From Eunapius fragilis (Eukaryota > Porifera > Demospongiae > Spongillida > Spongillidae): 64,000 nt of DNA. Of the stretch, positions 55,919-64,000 are shown piece after piece. The position numbers and the translations under genes were made by a program. Where the stretch lies: NCBI GenBank assembly GCA_963681505.1, contig OY811973.1:10475975-10539974 (forward strand). Reading direction: 5' to 3'. Under the pieces are notes generated by a model. The model was not told the DNA's origin, searched no databases, and worked only from the letters and a program-made list of their open reading frames with translations. Every line of letters starts with the position of its first letter. Positions within the stretch are counted from its first letter, which is position 1.

Positions 55919-56491
55919 ACAAAAGGAAGCGATATAATAAAGACTCGAGCATTCCTATTCCAACCAGTACCAAACGACGATGGCTGAGCAGTATGTATGA
56001 TTCACTTTACAATGCATGTAGATGTGATACAGAGTTGCTCCAGAGTATCAACTGCTTCAGACACAAGCAGTGATAGTAGTGATGATCATACAGTAGCTTG
56101 AAGAGAAATCTGAACAGTGATGTTGAGGAACTTGATGGTAGTCATAAAAGTGATAGTGGTGATCAACTGCAAGATGCTTGTCATGGCCATGATGATCTTG
56201 GTGATGTTAGTATTGATCATAGGCATTATACGAGTAGCCATGGTAATGATGGTGGCCTTGATGGCCATGACGATAGTGACATGGTTGCTGGTAATGAAGA
56301 CAATGAAGATGGTGATAGTAATGAAGATGATGGTGAGGGTGTTGGTGGTGGTGATGATCACAATGAAGATGATTGTGATGGTGTTGGTGGTGGTGATGAT
56401 GGCAATGATGATGATTGTGATGGTGTTGGTGGTGGTGATGATGGCAATGATGATGATTGTGATGGTTTTGGTGGTGGTGATGATGATGGCA

Positions 56492-56535
<44 letters not shown>

Positions 56536-56580
56536 GATGATGATGATGATGATGATGGTGATAGTGATGATGGTAGTGAT
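55919..56580 (+). other. Asp-rich open region ending in (GAT)n
   Basis: A possible exon 55,919-55,988 (HKRKRYNKDSSIP, after a polypyrimidine and AG, before GTATGT) and an open frame from 56,098 (MKRNLNSDVEELD) that degenerates into GAT-coded Asp runs with Gly and Asn. It is interrupted at 56,581 by a retroelement, and the (GAT)n resumes beyond it. I cannot show that it is a real gene rather than an open microsatellite. Confidence 0.25.
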
Positions 56581-56653
56581 TGTAGTGTGTACCAAATATC
56601 TTATTCCAATAATCGAGCACCATGCGCATGCGCATCCTAATAATACTACTACA
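56581..56653 (-). repeat. 3' LTR (73 bp)
   Basis: Inverted ends TGTAG/CTACA. It contains the palindromic gcgcatgcgc-type core catgcgcatgcgcat. The polypurine tract AAAAGGGAGA lies just upstream of it on the minus strand (56,654-56,663). Confidence 0.9.
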
Positions 56654-56702
56654 TCTCCCTTTTCAATACATGTTGTTAGAATGTTCAATACAATGTTTCT
56701 CA

Positions 56703-59700
56703 TTAGTATCTATCCGGTGGCTTGGAAATTCTTCCACTTCTTGTAGTTGTCCACCTTGGTGCAACCAAATCCTCATGTTCTGCAATGTCGTTCTGTTGGG
56801 GTGTATTGCTGACCTCATCATTTCTTTCTCCTGTATCATTTTCTACTGTCTCCTGTTCCTCCTGCGGCATCATTATCTTCTGGGCATCATCATTTTGGTG
56901 CATAGTATTTTCATCTCTTTCGGACCTTCCACTCTCCTCGTTTTGTATTCCCAACCTCTCTTGAATGTCTTGATCATCAAGCTCACTCTCAGGTGTTTCA
57001 CTGTTCCTGCTTTCAGCTATTTCATCCCTCCCAGGTGCTTCCTCTTCATCCTCTGCTTCAGTAACTGGATTTTCCACTCTCAAAGGCTCAGGCTCTTGCT
57101 GTACCACTGTACCCCAAAGTTCACTTTCTTCACTAATATTCAGTGATTGAGAAGAATAAGTCCTGTCTTTAGTCTGCCTTTTCAGCAACGTCAAAAAGCG
57201 TCGATTCCTGCGGTATTCCCCAATGGTAGTGTTGATGATGTATGATCTGGGAGCTACTCTTTTGACAACGTTTCCCTCTATCTTACGATCAGTTATCCAC
57301 ACTTTGTCACCTGGGTTTAACTCTGGTAACTCCACTGCTCTGTGACGGTGATCAAAATTGATTTTCTGTAACCCCTTTACCTGAGATTCCATTTCTTTGA
57401 CAACAGCTTGTTCTGGAACTTTAGGAACGCGTTCCTGCTCAATGATTGGCACCGTGGTTCGCAACTTTCTACTCATTAGCAATTCTGCTGGGCTGTATCC
57501 ATTTTGCAAAGGTGTGGCTCTGTACGATAGCAATGCTAAACATGGATCAGATGTTTTCTTCCACATTGTCTTGATCGTTTTTACAGCTCGCTCCGCTGCT
57601 CCATTGCTTTGGGGAAATAACGGACTACTCGTTATATGGTCAAATCCATATTCCTGACTGAATTTCAGGAATGAGTGAGATGAAAACTGTGGTCCATTGT
57701 CTGAAATGAGTTCTTCAGGAATACCATGTCTTGCAAATATTGACTTTGTTCGGCTTATCACTTCCTCTGCTGTCATATGATCCAAATGTGCAATCTCAAT
57801 AAACCTGGAATAATAATCGACAATAAGCAAGTAGTTGTCCCCTTTCCAGTGGAAAATGTCTGCAGCAACTCTCTGCCATGGTAAAGAAGGTAACTGTGTT
57901 GGTATTAACGGTTCCACCTGTTGTGGTTGATGTTTAATGCACTGTGGACAATTCTTCACCAATTTCTCCAAATCTTTTGAGATGTTAGGCCACCATACAC
58001 TCTGTCGAGCTCGCTCTCTACATTTAGTTATCCCTTGATGTGCACCATGGATTTTATTTAAAATTTCTGTTCGGAGTGACTCTGGAACAACAATCCTACT
58101 TCCTCTCAACAGTAGCCCTTTTTCAATGCTCAACTCTCCAGCAACTGAAAAATATGGTTTAACTGCTTCAGGTACATCTTTCTTTTCTGGCCACCCTCTG
58201 TAGCTGTACGCAGCTATCTGCCTACATACACTGTCAGTTTTCTGACATTGACGTATCTGGTTAAGTTTCTTGTCAGTAGCTGGGATACCCTGGATAATCC
58301 AATGAACGAATGCCTCTATGTCATTGTGTTGAGCTTTTTCCTCATCCGAAGGTTGAGTTACTGGAGCTCTTGATAGCGCATCAGCAATAGTGAGGTTTTT
58401 GCCAGGTACATGTGATATTGAAAACTTGAAGCGCATTAGTCTCAAGCGAAAACGTTGTACCCTGATGGGAAGCTCCTCCAGGTTCTTCGTACTCAACAAG
58501 GGAACCAATGGCTTGTGATCTGTTTCCAAATGGAATTTTAATCCCAGCAAATAGTCTGAGAAACGTTCACAAGCCCAGGTTAGCGCTAACGCCTCCTTTT
58601 CAATTTGTGCATATCGCTGCTCTGTTGGAGTCATAGCTCGTGAGATGTAACAGACTGGAAGTATTTTACTATCTCTCTGTTTCTGTAAGAGGACACCACC
58701 CAACCCAAATGAGGATGCATCTGCTGAAACCACTGTAGGGAGATTAGGATCATATAAAGCCAATAGTGGTGAACTACTAAGTAGCTTTTTAATTTTCTGG
58801 AAAGCTCTTTGCTGATCCGTTCCCCATACCCACGAATTTTTTTACTAAGCAAATCTCGAAGAGGCTTTGTTTCATGGGCGATATGAGGTGAGAATTTGCT
58901 CAACTGGTTGATTATCCCAAGAAACCTTCTAATATCACCAACATCCTTCGGTTCCGGAAACAGAGTGATGGCCTTCATCTTTTCCGGGTCTGGACTGATC
59001 CCCTGATTACTCACAACATGACCCAGGAATCGTATCTCTGTCTTCGAAAATTCACACTTACCTGCATTCAGTGTAAGTCCAGCTGAAAGTAGACGTTTGA
59101 GAACTTGATCCAATCTTCTGTCATGTTCCACCCGTGTTGTTCCAAAAACCAGAATGTCATCAATCAAACATACTACTCCGTCCATACCCCCAAGAATCGA
59201 AGACATTCTCTTCTGAAACAATTCAGGGGCTGATGTGATTCCAAATGGCAAGCGCTTAAAACAGAAGCGCCCAAACGGAGTTATAAAAGTTGTCAACAAG
59301 GCTGATTCACGAGCCAATGGGATCTGCCAAAATCCTGAATTGGCATCCAATTTAGAGAACAATTGTGCCCCAGTGAGTTGTGTTAAGATTTGATCAACAA
59401 CTGGCAAAGGATGATTCTCTCTACAAACATTCGCATTTAGCTTTGTAAGGTCAACGCAAATTCTGATATCCCCATTTGCTTTTGGTACTACCACCATCCC
59501 TGCACACCAATTGGTTGGTTCTTCTACGCTTGATATCACACCAAGTTCTTCCATCCGCTTCAACTCTGCTTTGACTTTAGGCAATAAAGGTGTGGCAACC
59601 CTTCGTGGAGTTGTGATAGCGAATGGTGTGGCTCCCTCTTTCATCCGTATCTTGTATTCTGGTCCCATTATTCCTAATCCTTCAAACAACTTAGGATATT

Positions 59701-60874
59701 TCTGTTGCACTGCTGTCACTCCCACAAAATCCACTCGTTGCAAGAGGCTTAAAGATTCAATAGCAGGTCTTCCAAGTAGTGGTACTTGCAGTTCAGGAAG
59801 GACATATATATCCTGCTTTACTTCTTTTCTCCCAAGTCTTAGGGTTCCTAAGAAACAACCCCTCACCAACAGTTTTTGATTTCCTGGACCATACAGGATC
59901 TTTTCTGGATAGCGAAGTGTCGTATTTTTCAACTGCTTGTACACACTTAGGGGAATTACTGTCACGTCTGCGCCAGTGTCAAGCTTGAAATGTATCTGAT
60001 GTCCATTCAAACTAAGACTCTGTTTCCATGGAGATTTGTCTAAGTTGGTATCTCCAAGTGTATCGATAAACACAGCCTGGACTGAACTTGCAGTCTTTGT
60101 GCGACACATTTCTTTCCAATGGCCACGCCTCTTACACTTGTGACATATCGACTCCCTTGCTGGACAGTGTTCATAGCTGTGTCCTGGGGTCCTTCCACAA
60201 TAGGAGCATTTACCTCTGTATTCTGATCCTCCCCCTGCGCCAGGTGTGTACCCTTGTGCTTTCCTTGGTCGCACCTCTCTATCCTCAGGTTTAGCTTTAA
60301 AATGCACTCGATCTATTCGCTCTTCCGTTTCCACTTCCCTTCTCAGTAGAACTTGCTGCTTCTTCACCATTTCTGATTGACGAACCATTGTCACTGTTTT
60401 TTCTAACGTTAGATCTGGGTCCAATTGTAGCTTCTCTGAAAGAGACACGTCTCTCAGCCCTACAACAATTCTGTCTCTAATCAGTTCGTCACGCAGACCA
60501 GCAAAGCCACAATGTTCTGCAAGAGCATGCACACTGGTAACAAAATCATCGACAGATTCACCCTCCTCTTGCTTTCTCCGATTGAATTTCGCCCGCTCAA
60601 AAATCACGTTCCTCTTCTTCCCAAAATAGGAGTCAAATTTCTGTTTAACCACCTCGTATTTCTTCTTGTCCGTCTCGCTCAAGTTAAACATGTGTAGGAT
60701 ATCCTCTGCTAAATCTCCCATCGTATACAGAAGCATATTTACCTGTTTCTCTTCACCCTTTGAGTCCAATTCAGTCGCGAGTCGAAACCGCTCAAACCGT
60801 CTGACCCATTTCGGCCACTCTTCCGGTTGGTTGAACGTGAAACCCTCTGGAGGTGTTACTTGGCTAGTTGCCAT
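56703..60874 (-). CDS. gag-pol polyprotein, one frameshift
   Basis: The first frame (58,631-60,874) carries Gag with two zinc knuckles (CSYCGRTPGHSYEHC, CHKCKRRGHWKEMC, about residues 220-260), an aspartic protease LDTGADVTVIP (about 305) and reverse transcriptase with LIDDILVFG (about 600). Near 58,838-58,844 a run of seven A (minus strand) puts the remainder in the -1 frame. That second frame supplies the end of RT (NSWVWGTDQQRAF), RNase H (SADASSFGLGG, EKEALALTWACERF, ETDHKPL), the integrase zinc finger (HGAHQGITKC...NCPQC), the core with DIFHW, SDNGPQFSSH and NGAAERAVK, and a C-terminal RSGRISKPPDRY. Gag and pol are one continuous frame otherwise. The shift lies inside the RT-RNase H connection, not at gag-pol, so it is probably an inactivating indel or a homopolymer read error and not programmed. 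Confidence 0.92.
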
Positions 60875-60893
60875 GGCTTAAAACTAGATTAGA

Positions 60894-60911
60894 GCAACAC
60901 CGCTGCCACCA
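60894..60911 (-). other. primer-binding site
   Basis: TGGTGGCAGCGGTGTTGC directly after the 5' LTR, starting with the TGG expected to pair with a tRNA CCA end. I cannot assign the tRNA. The gag ATG follows only about 20 nt later. Confidence 0.7.
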
Positions 60912-60984
60912 TGTAGTGTGTACCAAATATCTTATTCCAATAATCGAGCACCATGCGCATGCGCATCCTAATAATACTTCTACA
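60912..60984 (-). repeat. 5' LTR (73 bp)
   Basis: 72 of 73 bases are identical to the copy at 56,581-56,653 (ctt against cta near the end). Confidence 0.9.

Positions 60985-64000
<3,016 letters not shown>

Larger units (their letters stand above)
56581..60984 (-). mobile_element. near-intact Ty3/gypsy-type retroelement with 73-bp LTRs
   Basis: 4404 bp bounded by two 73-bp direct repeats that differ at one base, with a 5-bp target duplication gtgat (56,576-56,580 and 60,985-60,989). It has a primer-binding site, gag-pol and a polypurine tract in the right order on the minus strand. Matching LTRs and a clean target duplication mark a recent insertion into a (GAT)n array. Confidence 0.92.

Noticed and set aside
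56086..56746. Long frames on both strands over the GAT tract
   Set aside because: Repeat-driven. They also cross the LTR boundary of the retroelement.

Overview
The window is nuclear DNA of an animal, probably a marine invertebrate. Protein-coding genes are split by short spliceosomal introns (mostly GT-AG), the families are metazoan (LIMD2-like LIM protein, proteasome lid deubiquitinase PSMD14/Rpn11, TRIM-NHL protein, ERGIC2), and the spacers are full of (CA/TG)n, minisatellites, poly-G tracts and small inverted-repeat transposons. A long beta-helix, multi-pass membrane protein resembles a family I associate with sponges, so Porifera is my best guess, but that is inference.

Layout. 1.0-1.3 kb: intronless LIM-domain gene (minus). 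3.4-12.2 kb: a complete 11-exon PSMD14 gene (minus, 311 aa). 15.2-23.8 kb: a second PSMD14 copy with the same exon sizes, from a tandem segmental duplication of about 9 kb. Copy B has several substitutions and has lost one base at the exon 7 donor. 25.8-28.5 kb: the most unusual locus, described below. 29-32.9 kb: CA-rich tandem duplication, small transposons, and a RecQ-like helicase fragment broken by an inserted element and enclosed in an inverted repeat. 32.9-37.9 kb: TRIM-NHL gene (minus) with a 1-nt frameshift in its RING. 39.9-41.0 kb: intronless ERGIC2 (plus). 41.4-51.3 kb: a 17-exon gene (minus, about 1223 aa) for a secreted-end beta-helix protein with a C-terminal multi-pass membrane region. 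51.6-53.1 kb: 3' end of a Ty3/gypsy element. 54.1-55.4 kb: exons of an unrecognised small gene. 56.6-61.0 kb: an almost intact Ty3/gypsy-type element with only 73-bp LTRs, inserted in a (GAT)n tract. 61.0-64.0 kb: about 3 kb of uninterrupted (GAT)n running to the window end.

Highlight. On the minus strand at 25,756-28,456 a signal-peptide exon is followed by two short exons and then 25 consecutive units of the form AG-[short exon]-GT, spaced about 70-100 bp. The inner exons are 9, 6 and then 23 times exactly 3 nt. All phases agree and the 30 inferred exons sum to 240 coding nt (79 codons plus stop), giving a small secreted six-cysteine peptide in which almost every mature residue is its own exon. 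The introns are copies of one another while the enclosed codons differ. This recalls schistosome micro-exon genes in a far more extreme form, and could allow combinatorial in-frame exon skipping. Transcript data are needed to prove that the splicing happens.
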